Of a stretch of DNA of 64,000 nucleotides, positions 54,829 through 62,742 are shown piece after piece; position 1 is the first letter of the stretch; every line of letters starts with the position of its first letter. The position numbers and the translations under genes are program-made. A model generated the notes under the pieces. The model ran no database searches, was not told the DNA's origin, and saw nothing but the letters and a program-made list of their open reading frames with translations. The stretch is from UBA1413 sp964567485 (GTDB taxonomy: Bacteria > Bacteroidota > Bacteroidia > Bacteroidales > Prolixibacteraceae): NCBI GenBank assembly GCA_964567485.1, contig CAZMMX010000010.1, positions 20,502 to 84,501 on the forward strand, given 5' to 3'.

Positions 54829-55599
54829 TCAGAATTTGAGGTGTTTGACCGATTGTCCGTTGTTTTTGATTTCGAGGAGCGATTCGATGCCCACGTTGAG
54901 GTGGTTTTCGACGAACAGGGTGGTCACTTTCTGGTCGCTGGCTTCTGTTTTTACGCCCGTGGAGATCATGGGTTGGTCGGAGACCAGAAGGAGGGCGCCT
55001 GAGGGAATGGAGTTGGCGAAACCGACGACGAAAATGGTGGCTGTTTCCATGTCGATGGCCATGGCGCGTGTTTTTTCGAGATATTTTTTAAATCTTTCAT
55101 CCCACTCCCATACCCTTTTGTTGGTGGTAAAAACCGTGCCGGTCCAGTAGTCGAGTCCTTTTTCGCGGATGACATGGGAGACGGCTCTTTGGAGGTTAAA
55201 GGCTGGCAGTGCGGGGATTTCCGGGGGCAGGTAGTCGTTGGAGGTTCCGTCGCTGCGAATGGCGGCAATGGGCAGGATGAGGTCGCCCAGCTTGTTCTTG
55301 GACTTCAGACCTCCGCATTTTCCCAGGAATAGCACAGCCTTGGGCGAGATGGCACTGAGCAGGTCCATGACGGTGGCGGCATTGGGACTTCCCATGCCGA
55401 AGTTGATGATGGTCATTCCCTCGGCAGTGGCACTGGGCATATTCTTTTTTTCTCCGAGCACCGGTACCCCGAAGCGCTGGGCGAACATTTCGACATACAG
55501 CTGAAAATTGGTCAGCAGGATATGCTGCCCGAACTCCTCAAGGGCCAGCCCTGTATAACGGGGCAACCAATTGGCCACAATTTCTTCTTTTGTCTTCAT
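54829..55599 (-). CDS. amn: AMP nucleosidase
   Basis: AMP nucleosidase hydrolyses AMP to adenine and ribose 5-phosphate. This 256-residue Bacteroidota-type protein has the phosphorylase-fold core MTIINFGMGSPNAATVMDLL, then FLGKCGGLK, MAIDMETATIFVVG and LLLVSDQPM. It lacks the extra N-terminal domain of the E. coli enzyme, as is usual in this phylum. It is the first gene of the amn-holA-rhomboid-aminotransferase-like operon and has its own -7 element. Confidence 0.92.
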   Translation of the reverse strand: MKTKEEIVANWLPRYTGLALEEFGQHILLTNFQLYVEMFAQRFGVPVLGEKKNMPSATAEGMTIINFGMGSPNAATVMDLLSAISPKAVLFLGKCGGLKSKNKLGDLILPIAAIRSDGTSNDYLPPEIPALPAFNLQRAVSHVIREKGLDYWTGTVFTTNKRVWEWDERFKKYLEKTRAMAIDMETATIFVVGFANSIPSGALLLVSDQPMISTGVKTEASDQKVTTLFVENHLNVGIESLLEIKNNGQSVKHLKF

Positions 55600-55650
55600 A
55601 TCTCAGACTTCTGGGAAAATATGGTTATTTTCGTTCTGCCTATGTCCTGA

Positions 55651-55658
55651 CAAAAATA
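55651..55658 (-). promoter_or_regulatory. Bacteroidota -7 element for amn
   Basis: The minus strand reads TATTTTTG, 52 bp upstream of the amn ATG. It would drive the four-gene operon. Confidence 0.55.
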
Positions 55659-55678
55659 GTAATTTGGCATGGGTAACA

Positions 55679-56176
55679 ATGCAAAAACTGCAATTACCTG
55701 AATATAGTTTCCGTATGCGGAAGAAGGATACCGGGAGTCTGATTTTTGATGAATTCAGGCACCGGTGGGTGGCGCTGACTCCTGAGGAGTGGGTCAGGCA
55801 GCACTTTCTGAAGTATCTTTCCGCCGAAAAACGATGTCCCCGTTCTCTGATGGCGGTCGAGAAGAAAGTGTTGATCAACGGGCTTTCCCAGCGGTTTGAT
55901 CTGTTGGTTTTTAGCCGGAAGGGGGACCCGCTGATGGTCGCTGAATTCAAGGCGCCCACCGTGAGAATCAACCAGGCGGTTTTTGACCAGGCCGTGCGTT
56001 ACAATTCTGCCTTACGGGCGCCTTATTTTCTGATATCCAATGGGATGGATCACTTCATATGCCAGGTCGATTACCAGAACCACCAAACCACCTATATCCG
56101 TGAAATCCCCACTTTCGCAGAAATGACCAGCGGAAGGGACCCCGGAAGTGCTGACCATGGCGAACCCGGGCGTTGA
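55679..56176 (+). CDS. PD-(D/E)XK nuclease-fold protein, HSDR_N type
   Basis: This 165-residue protein resembles the N-terminal nuclease domain of type I restriction HsdR (HSDR_N_2). The catalytic core reads QRFDLLVF, with Asp, and MVAEFKAPTVRINQ, with the ExK pair. No helicase, HsdM or HsdS is encoded here, so it is a stand-alone domain rather than a restriction system. The longer frame begins at 55571 inside amn; ATG 55679 is the sensible start. Its role is unknown. Confidence 0.82.
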   Translation: MQKLQLPEYSFRMRKKDTGSLIFDEFRHRWVALTPEEWVRQHFLKYLSAEKRCPRSLMAVEKKVLINGLSQRFDLLVFSRKGDPLMVAEFKAPTVRINQAVFDQAVRYNSALRAPYFLISNGMDHFICQVDYQNHQTTYIREIPTFAEMTSGRDPGSADHGEPGR

Positions 56177-56212
56177 AATGCTTATCGGGCAGGATGATTC
56201 CCCATAGCCTGA

Positions 56213-57070
56213 CTATTCATCCTCTTCCTCCTCTTTACCATTGGAGGGTTGTTCGTTAACCAGTGAAGCATACCAGTCGGGAACAAAGGTCTGTTCGGAA
56301 ATGGGCGGCCGCACGTAGCCTCCTTGTTTGGGCCTCGGGCCCAGTTCAAGAAGGGGAAGTTCCACGTCCTTATATGGGATGAGTGACAGCAGATGCCTGA
56401 TACTATTGAGCTGGGCCCTCCGCTTATCGTCGCTTTCCACCACATACCAGGGGGTTTGCTTGGTATCGGTATAGGCGAACATTTCATCCTTGGCTTTGGA
56501 ATATTCTACCCATTTCTCCCGTGAAATCACATCCATCGGACTGAATTTCCATCTCTTTGTAGGATCGGTAATTCTGTTTCTGAACCTTTTTTCCTGTTCT
56601 TCTTCGCTCACCGAAAACCAGTATTTGATGATGATGATGCCCGAGCGCATCAGCATTCTTTCAAAGGATGGGCATGAGCGCAGAAACTCCCAGTACTCCT
56701 CTTCGGTGCAGAATCCCATGACCTTTTCCACCCCGGCGCGGTTGTACCAGCTCCGGTCGAAGAGTACAATTTCCCCTGCTGCCGGAAGGTGAGGAACATA
56801 ACGCTGAAAATACCATTGTGTTTTTTCCCGTTCCGTGGGAACCCCCAGGGCCACCACCCGGCAGATCCTGGGATTCAGCGGTTCCGCGATCTTCTTGATC
56901 ACTCCCCCTTTCCCGGCGGCATCCCTCCCTTCGAAGAGGATGACCACTTTGAGCTTTTCACTCTTTATCCAGTTCTGGAGTTTTACCAGTTCTATGAAAA
57001 GATCCTTAATTTCACTTTCGTAAAATTCTTTTTTGAGTTTGCCCGATTTGGTCAGTTTTTTCTTTCCCAT
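56213..57070 (-). CDS. ppk2: Polyphosphate kinase 2
   Basis: PPK2 uses polyphosphate to phosphorylate nucleotides or the reverse. The Walker A motif GRDAAGKGGVIKKI and Walker B DRSWYNRAGVEKVMGF are clear, with SREKWVEYSKAKDEM in the lid region. The frame runs to 57313, but the start at ATG 57070 (MGKKKLTKSGKLKKEF) gives 285 residues, normal for the family; upstream residues are not conserved-looking. A charged tail ends the protein. It is divergent from the NfeD-like gene. Confidence 0.93.
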   Translation of the reverse strand: MGKKKLTKSGKLKKEFYESEIKDLFIELVKLQNWIKSEKLKVVILFEGRDAAGKGGVIKKIAEPLNPRICRVVALGVPTEREKTQWYFQRYVPHLPAAGEIVLFDRSWYNRAGVEKVMGFCTEEEYWEFLRSCPSFERMLMRSGIIIIKYWFSVSEEEQEKRFRNRITDPTKRWKFSPMDVISREKWVEYSKAKDEMFAYTDTKQTPWYVVESDDKRRAQLNSIRHLLSLIPYKDVELPLLELGPRPKQGGYVRPPISEQTFVPDWYASLVNEQPSNGKEEEEDE

Positions 57071-57260
57071 GGTCCAGGTTTTTAATTGTTTGAAGTTACA
57101 GATCTGCGCGATAAAAAACAAGACCCCGGGATAAATCATGAGGCCTGATTGTAACAAAACAGAGAGGAAGCCGACATATAGGGTTAATTCGGGGCTGCAT
57201 CTTTCGGCTTCGCGAAAAAAGGCGTATATTGCATCATTCTGAACCAAAAAACTTACGACC

Positions 57261-57830
57261 ATGTCTGACTGGTGGCTTACCCTAACCATTGCCCAGAAGA
57301 TTTTCTGGTGCATCGCTATTCCCTTTTCCCTTCTGTTCCTGGTACAGACGATCCTGACTTTTACCGGTCTGGGTGCTGATGATATTGATGCCTCAGGCGA
57401 CAGTGATGCCCTGGTGCACGGGGATACAGGAATTGATTTTCAATTTCTTACCCTGAAGAACCTGATTGCTTTCTTCACGATTTTTGGGTGGACCGGGGTG
57501 GTTTGCCTGGGGTCGGGAATGCAGTTGTTTCCAACGGTGGCGATTGCTTTTTTGGCCGGACTGGTCATGATGGTGATTATGGCCTCCCTGATTTATGGTA
57601 TGGGGAAGCTGAGCGATGACGGTACCCTGAAGATCAAAAATGCCATCGGGAAGTCGGGGACCGTTTACCTGCCGATACCGCCCAAAAGAGGGGGCACCGG
57701 ACAGGTGCAGATCAAGGTACAGGGATTGCAGACCCTCGATGCCATGACCGACGACCTTACTGGTTTTAGTACCGGACAGGTGGTGGAGGTCATCGAAGTG
57801 CTGAAGGGCGATATTCTGCTGGTCAGGTAA
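57261..57830 (+). CDS. NfeD/YqiJ-like membrane protein, flotillin partner
   Basis: This 189-residue protein has an N-terminal helix (FWCIAIPFSLLFLVQTILTF). Two more helices lie at about 72-118 (LIAFFTIFGWTGVVCL and AIAFLAGLVMMVIMASLIYGM). A C-terminal OB-fold-like domain (about 125-189; GKSGTVYLPIPPKRGG) follows. Proteins of this layout (YqiJ/YuaF/NfeD group) are commonly encoded next to flotillins and act at the membrane with them. The flotillin gene follows after 124 bp of low-complexity DNA. The family label is by architecture and context. Confidence 0.78.
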   Translation: MSDWWLTLTIAQKIFWCIAIPFSLLFLVQTILTFTGLGADDIDASGDSDALVHGDTGIDFQFLTLKNLIAFFTIFGWTGVVCLGSGMQLFPTVAIAFLAGLVMMVIMASLIYGMGKLSDDGTLKIKNAIGKSGTVYLPIPPKRGGTGQVQIKVQGLQTLDAMTDDLTGFSTGQVVEVIEVLKGDILLVR

Positions 57831-57954
57831 AAAGTCTTAAGTCATTCATCTTAAGTCTTAGATGTCAGAATATCAGAAGTCTGGAGTCTCCGAATCTAAA
57901 ATCCAAAATCTTATAATCTAAGATCAATCATCTGAAATCTTTAATCTTTTTGTC
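57831..57954. repeat. Low-complexity quasi-repeat tract
   Basis: The 124-bp spacer is built of short related words (AAGTCTTAAGTC, AATCTAAAATC, AATCTAAGATC, AATCTTTAATC) with no clean unit length. It separates the NfeD-like gene from the flotillin gene. Confidence 0.6.
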
Positions 57955-59361
57955 ATGGGACAGTATGTAATTTTCATTGTATCGATTGCGGTATTTTTCG
58001 TGTTTATCCTGATTGTTTCGTTTTTCAGGAGGTATAAAAGGTGTCCGTCGGACCGTATCCTGGTGGTTTACGGGAAGGTGGGCAAGAGTGGCGATGCCGA
58101 GTCGCGTTCGGCGAAGTGCATCCATGGGGGAGCCGCTTTTATCTGGCCGGTCATTCAGGACTATTCCTTTCTCGATCTGACACCCTTTTCGATTGAGATC
58201 AACCTGACCAGTGCCCTGAGTAAGCAGAATATCAGGGTGGATGTGCCCTCGCGGTTTACGGTCGGCATTTCGACAGAGGAAGGGATCATGACCAATGCGG
58301 CCGAGCGGTTGCTGGGGTTGTCGATCACCGACATCAGCAATTTGGCCAAGGACATCATTTTCGGACAGTTGAGGCTGGTGGTGGCCACCATGGATATTGA
58401 GGAGATCAACAGCAACCGCGACAAGTTTCTGGCGGCGGTTTCCTCGAATGTGGAGGCGGAACTGAAGAAAATCGGTCTGAAGCTGATCAACGTCAATGTG
58501 ACGGATATCAACGACGAGTCGGGGTATATCGAGGCATTGGGAAAAGAGGCTGCTGCCAAGGCGATCAACGATGCCAAGATCAGCGTGTCGCAGAAGAACC
58601 GTGATGGTTCCATCGGGGAGGCCGAGGCGATGAAGGAACAGCGCGTGGAAGTAGCCCGGGCCAATGCCACTGCCGTGGAAGGAGAGAATACCGCCAAGAT
58701 CACCATGGCCAATTCAAATGCCGACCGGCGGCAGAAAGAGGCTGAAGCGGAACGGCTGGCGGTGGCTGCTGAAAAGGTGACCCAGGCCAAGGCGCTGGAA
58801 GAGGCCTATGCGGCTGAGAAGAATGCTGAAATCGTGCGTGCCGTGCGTGACAAGGCCAGTCAGCAGGCCGACATCATCATCCCTGCCGAGATCGACAAAA
58901 CCAGGATTGAAATTGCCGCCGAGGCAGTAGCCGAGCAAACACGCCGTCAGGCCAAGGGTGAAGCCGATGCCATTTTCCTGAAGATGGAGGCCGAAGCCAA
59001 GGGGATCTTTGAGATTCTGAGCAAGCAGGCCGAGGGTTACCAGAAGCTGATGAAGGCCGCGGGCGACGATTCCCGCAGTGCCGTCATGCTGATGATCGCC
59101 GACAAACTGCCCGAACTGGTCAAGACCCAGGTCGAAGCCATCAAAAACCTGAAGATCGACAAGATCACCGTGTGGGATACCATGGGGTCAGGTAAGGATG
59201 GTAAATCACCCGCCACTGCCAACTTCCTCTCCGGAATGCTGGGATCCATTCCTCCCTTTGAGGAACTCTTCAAAATGGCAGGTCTAGAACTTCCCGATTA
59301 CCTGAAAGGCAAAAAGGTGGAAGATGCGGAAGTCATGGAGCCTGATAAACCAAAGAATTAG
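57955..59361 (+). CDS. Flotillin (SPFH/YqiK-like) family protein
   Basis: This 468-residue protein has an N-terminal membrane segment (VIFIVSIAVFFVFILIVSFF) and an SPFH domain (about residues 30-200; VDVPSRFTVGISTEEGIMTN). A long coiled coil rich in AEAE repeats follows (about 210-330), then a C-terminal oligomerisation region with a glycine-rich GSGKDGKSP. Flotillins build membrane microdomain scaffolds. Its TAG stop contributes the first base of an 8-bp tandem repeat tract. Confidence 0.92.
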   Translation: MGQYVIFIVSIAVFFVFILIVSFFRRYKRCPSDRILVVYGKVGKSGDAESRSAKCIHGGAAFIWPVIQDYSFLDLTPFSIEINLTSALSKQNIRVDVPSRFTVGISTEEGIMTNAAERLLGLSITDISNLAKDIIFGQLRLVVATMDIEEINSNRDKFLAAVSSNVEAELKKIGLKLINVNVTDINDESGYIEALGKEAAAKAINDAKISVSQKNRDGSIGEAEAMKEQRVEVARANATAVEGENTAKITMANSNADRRQKEAEAERLAVAAEKVTQAKALEEAYAAEKNAEIVRAVRDKASQQADIIIPAEIDKTRIEIAAEAVAEQTRRQAKGEADAIFLKMEAEAKGIFEILSKQAEGYQKLMKAAGDDSRSAVMLMIADKLPELVKTQVEAIKNLKIDKITVWDTMGSGKDGKSPATANFLSGMLGSIPPFEELFKMAGLELPDYLKGKKVEDAEVMEPDKPKN

Positions 59362-59450
59362 GGACTGAGGGACTGAGAGTCTGAGGAACTGAGGGACTGA
59401 AGGGACTGAGAGACTGAGGAACTGAGAGTCTGAGGAACTGAAGGGACTGA
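59361..59450 (+). repeat. Eleven 8-bp tandem repeats after the flotillin gene
   Basis: Eleven units of the form GRGACTGA (variants GGGACTGA, GAGTCTGA, GGAACTGA, GAGACTGA) run head to tail, with two single-A insertions at 59401 and 59442. The variants recur in the same order, so larger blocks were probably duplicated. Confidence 0.85.
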
Positions 59451-59468
59451 ATGTTTACGAGAATAATA

Positions 59469-59503
59469 CAAAGGGCACAATGATTATATCACTGTGCCCT
59501 TTG
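59469..59503. terminator. Inverted repeat between convergent flotillin and peptidase genes
   Basis: CAAAGGGCACA and TGTGCCCTTTG form an 11-bp perfect stem with a 13-base loop. It lies between convergent genes, so it may terminate both. A second copy at 59624-59658 belongs to the duplicated gap flank. Confidence 0.6.
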
Positions 59504-59523
59504 TGCATTTATGGTGTCGTTGT
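59469..59523 (+). repeat. 55-bp gap-flanking duplicate, left copy
   Basis: Identical to 59624-59678, the same overlap length as at the parC gap. Confidence 0.9.
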
Positions 59524-59623
59524 NNNNNNNNNNNNNNNNNNNNNNNNNNNNNNNNNNNNNNNNNNNNNNNNNNNNNNNNNNNNNNNNNNNNNNNNNNNNN
59601 NNNNNNNNNNNNNNNNNNNNNNN
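59524..59623. other. Assembly gap of 100 N
   Basis: Exactly 100 Ns between identical 55-bp flanks; probably no sequence is missing. Confidence 0.97.
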
Positions 59624-59678
59624 CAAAGGGCACAATGATTATATCACTGTGCCCTTTGTGCATTTATGGTGTCGTTGT
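59624..59678 (+). repeat. 55-bp gap-flanking duplicate, right copy
   Basis: Identical to 59469-59523. Confidence 0.9.
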
Positions 59679-59703
59679 GGCTAACTGAGTATTCGCTCCA
59701 TCG

Positions 59704-61755
59704 TCACAATTTCATGGTTTCCAGTGCTTTGCCGGCGGCTTCGAGGGTGGGTTCGATGCTGATTTCGCGGCCCACGGCCCCTTTCATCCAGAGCTGGGGA
59801 ACGATGCGTCCCTGCACCAACATGCGGGTGATTTCTGCAGCGAGGTTTTTTCCGGTGACCTGCTGTTCTACCTGGAAGTCGATGAGGTGGCCCACCGGAT
59901 AGTTGGAGAGGTAGAGCGGATTGTCAATCATATGGGAATAGATGGCCAGCAGAGGCTCATCATTGCCGCCCAGGACTCCTGCGTAATATTTGTTCCACAC
60001 CTCTTTAGCGGCGGAGATGACGGCCTCCTTTAATTGGGCGGGGGTGGCATCCGGGTTGTTGTAGAGCCATTTCCACACCTGCATGTCGACCAGGGAGACG
60101 CCCATGATCTCATAGCAGGCCCAGAAGTTATCGAGGGCCATCAGGTGATCCTTGAGGGGGTCGTTGGCCTTGATGCCCAGGAGGTCGAGGTCGCGTTTCT
60201 GGAAGAGGAAAGCCACGGCTTCGGTAAAGGCGGTATTGGGCACGCCGTTGAGCATCCAGTGGTCGATGTCGTTCATGGTGATGGTCTGTTCCACGCAGTG
60301 GCCGAATTCGTGGACGGCGATGTTATAGCCTTTATAGTCCATACCGCCGGCTCCTACGCGGGTGCGCAGGTGGGCGATGTCGTTGCGCATGTTGGCACCC
60401 CAGGCATGGCCGGCACCCCGCGAGGCATCCACGGTGATGAGGGCGCTGATACGTTGGGCATCGGCGGGCGACCACCCCAATTTCTGCATGATCACGGGAA
60501 GGTCTTTCTTCACCGCTTCGGTGTCAGGGTACTTTTGCGTGGTGAGTGTGGTGAGCTGTTCTTCGGGAATCCCTCCCGCCGCCTTGAATCCGTTGTACCA
60601 GATGTCGAAGGGCTCCAGGGGGCGTCCCAGCCGCTGACTGATTAGCGCGGCCACCTCCTTCACCAGGGGTGAGGAGACGAATTCGGTGAACAGCCGCTCC
60701 ACATCTTCCTGTGGAATTTCCATCCCTTCCTCGAAAGCTCTGCTGATATAGGTGGGGAAGTGGGGAGTGTAGGCGTCGATGCCCTTCATGGCGTGGAAAT
60801 TGGCCAGGAGCACCTCATAGCGCTTGTCGGGTTCCGGGGTTGCGGCGACTTCACTACCGCCGTTGAAGATCTTGTTGCCGTAAGGATCCCAGGTGACGCT
60901 GTCCTTGTTGATCACCTGCTGCGGAATCGACTGGTCGATGATGCGCTGCATCACCCGGTAGATCATGCGCTGTTTGGCGAGGCCGTTTTCGGCGGCATAG
61001 TCCGATTTGAGTTCGTCACGCAATCCCCAGTGGGTGATCAGCTTCAGTCTGGCGGGAAAGAGCGTTGTTCCGGCGGAATCGACCAGGTTTCCCATGTAAA
61101 TGTTGTAATCAGAAATGTAGGTGTCGGCAGCCGTCAGGGTCTGGGAGACGTTCTGGATGATATCGGCAGGTACCCGTGAGGTGAAACGGTCGCCCATGCG
61201 GGCATAGGCCCATTCCAGACGGCTCCAGGTCGCCCCCAGTTCCGTCTTTTCCTTCAGGGAATAGAAGGGAAAATTGAGGGCTGTCAGGAAGGCGATTTTG
61301 TTGGCGAAAAAGTCGTCGGTGAGGTGGGCCGAGGGGTCATAGCCTCCGAACATCAGGTCGACGGGACCGGGATCGGGACCATCGAGTTGCAGGGGTTCTT
61401 TCAGCAGGACATCCATCTTGTGGAAATAGCCGCTGAAGATCTCCAGGTTGCGTTCCAGTTTCCGGAAAAGCTGTTCCTGTGGGGTTCCCCCGGCGACGAA
61501 GTTTTCGGTGCAGAATTTCTCAAAATCGGCGGCGGTGCCGTCGGTTTCGCGCCACAGGGAGGCGACCTGGCTGACCCCCCGGTGAATCCGCAGGGAGTCG
61601 GCAGCGGCATGTTTTTCTGCCAGAAGTTTCACGGCATTGCTGACCGAAGTTGCGTCAATGCTCATAGCGACCGGTTCCGAAGCCGGCTGTTTCGGGGTGG
61701 GTGTGCAACTGCTCATGATGACAGCCATGGTTATTAAAACGATTAAATTACGCAT
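59704..61755 (-). CDS. Gluzincin-type zinc metallopeptidase, lipoprotein
   Basis: This 683-residue lipoprotein has a signal with lipobox (LITMAVIMSSC). The zinc-binding motif HEFGH is in NIAVHEFGHCVEQT (near residue 481), and NTAFTEAVAFLFQKRD about 35 residues later supplies the third ligand glutamate. This is the HExxH...E pattern of clan MA peptidases, and the fold region resembles M3-type oligopeptidases, though I cannot assign the family firmly. The frame runs to 61782, but ATG 61755 begins the signal. It should act in the periplasm or on the surface, cutting peptides. A -7 element lies 25 bp upstream. Confidence 0.82.
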   Translation of the reverse strand: MRNLIVLITMAVIMSSCTPTPKQPASEPVAMSIDATSVSNAVKLLAEKHAAADSLRIHRGVSQVASLWRETDGTAADFEKFCTENFVAGGTPQEQLFRKLERNLEIFSGYFHKMDVLLKEPLQLDGPDPGPVDLMFGGYDPSAHLTDDFFANKIAFLTALNFPFYSLKEKTELGATWSRLEWAYARMGDRFTSRVPADIIQNVSQTLTAADTYISDYNIYMGNLVDSAGTTLFPARLKLITHWGLRDELKSDYAAENGLAKQRMIYRVMQRIIDQSIPQQVINKDSVTWDPYGNKIFNGGSEVAATPEPDKRYEVLLANFHAMKGIDAYTPHFPTYISRAFEEGMEIPQEDVERLFTEFVSSPLVKEVAALISQRLGRPLEPFDIWYNGFKAAGGIPEEQLTTLTTQKYPDTEAVKKDLPVIMQKLGWSPADAQRISALITVDASRGAGHAWGANMRNDIAHLRTRVGAGGMDYKGYNIAVHEFGHCVEQTITMNDIDHWMLNGVPNTAFTEAVAFLFQKRDLDLLGIKANDPLKDHLMALDNFWACYEIMGVSLVDMQVWKWLYNNPDATPAQLKEAVISAAKEVWNKYYAGVLGGNDEPLLAIYSHMIDNPLYLSNYPVGHLIDFQVEQQVTGKNLAAEITRMLVQGRIVPQLWMKGAVGREISIEPTLEAAGKALETMKL

Positions 61756-61779
61756 AACAGGTTGATTTAAATAGCTGTT

Positions 61780-61787
61780 CAAAGGTA
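61780..61787 (-). promoter_or_regulatory. Bacteroidota -7 element for the metallopeptidase gene
   Basis: The minus strand reads TACCTTTG, matching TAnnTTTG, 25 bp upstream of the ATG at 61755. Confidence 0.6.
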
Positions 61788-62013
61788 AGGGAAATGAAAA
61801 AACAAAGGATGACAGAATTCAGGGATAACGGGAAATAATTTGGAAAAGGAAAAAAGAAAGTCAGTCCTGAAATTAATCCGCCAGATTTACCCACATCAGC
61901 CCCTGATTAAATAACATGATGAACATGCTATACAAGAGGAATAAACAATAATAAATCAGAAATCAGGAAATTTTGACTGGTTTCTGTCAGATGGGGAAAC
62001 ACCAGGCTGTGAA

Positions 62014-62667
62014 TCAGAGCAGGGGGTAGAGTATGGCGAAGAAGTGGAGTGTACTGCCTCCGAGGACGAAGAGATGCCAGATGCCGTGACCAAAGGGAAG
62101 GCTCCGCCAGGCGTAGAAGATGACCCCGATGCTGTATGAGAGGCCTCCGGCCAGAAGGAGAATCAGGCTGACCTGCGGCATATTCAGGATGACGCTTTTC
62201 AGGATGAAGACAAACATCCAGCCCATGATGAGATAGATGGCGACCATCAGTTTCCGGAACCTGTAGAGGTAAATGCTCCGGATCACCATGCCGGTGAGGG
62301 CTACGCCCCAGATGATGCCGAACATGACCCACCCCAGGGTTCCCCTGATGGTGGTCAGCAGGATCGGGGTGTAGGTGCCGGCAATCAGCAGGAAAATGGC
62401 GGCGTGGTCGAAACGGGCAAAGAGCTCCTTCAGCTCCTTACGGGTGAAACTGTGGTAAAGGGTCGATGCTGTGTAACAGGCCACAAGGGACGCTCCGAAA
62501 ATCGAAAAGCTGACAATGTGCCAGCCATTTCCCCTTTGGGCGGCGAAAACGACAAGGATGACCAGTGCGGCTATGCTCAGAAGGATCCCAATGCCATGGG
62601 TGATGCTGTTCACGATCTCTTCGGCAACGGTGAGTTCCCGGCGGGTGGAGGATAGTTTATTATTCAT
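62014..62667 (-). CDS. PAQR / hemolysin III family membrane protein
   Basis: This 217-residue protein has seven membrane helices and the family motifs: EEIVNSITHGIGILLSIAAL at the start, YHSF and FDHAAIFLLIAGTYTPI in the middle, and FGHGIWHLFVLGGSTLHF near the end. The conserved histidines of the last motif fit a metal site. PAQR proteins act in membrane homeostasis; the hemolysin name is historical. The ATG at 62667 is preferred over the codon at 62688. Confidence 0.93.
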   Translation of the reverse strand: MNNKLSSTRRELTVAEEIVNSITHGIGILLSIAALVILVVFAAQRGNGWHIVSFSIFGASLVACYTASTLYHSFTRKELKELFARFDHAAIFLLIAGTYTPILLTTIRGTLGWVMFGIIWGVALTGMVIRSIYLYRFRKLMVAIYLIMGWMFVFILKSVILNMPQVSLILLLAGGLSYSIGVIFYAWRSLPFGHGIWHLFVLGGSTLHFFAILYPLL

Positions 62668-62685
62668 GCTTCCTGAAATGTTATG

Positions 62686-62693
62686 CAAAAATA
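62686..62693 (-). promoter_or_regulatory. Bacteroidota -7 element for the PAQR gene
   Basis: The minus strand reads TATTTTTG, 19 bp upstream of the ATG at 62667. Confidence 0.55.
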
Positions 62694-62742
62694 ACGGATT
62701 CGGGGAGCAATTGTTTTGTCTTTGGCTAAAATTGCCGTGATG

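Larger units (their letters stand above)
59362..59703. other. Repeat-filled convergent intergenic region with gap
   Basis: This 342-bp region holds the 8-bp tandem repeats, an inverted repeat likely to end both flanking genes, the second 100-N gap and its duplicated 55-bp flanks. There is no coding signal. Confidence 0.85.

Noticed and set aside
59361..59450. CRISPR-like array
   Set aside because: The units are 8 bp with no spacers and no cas genes occur.
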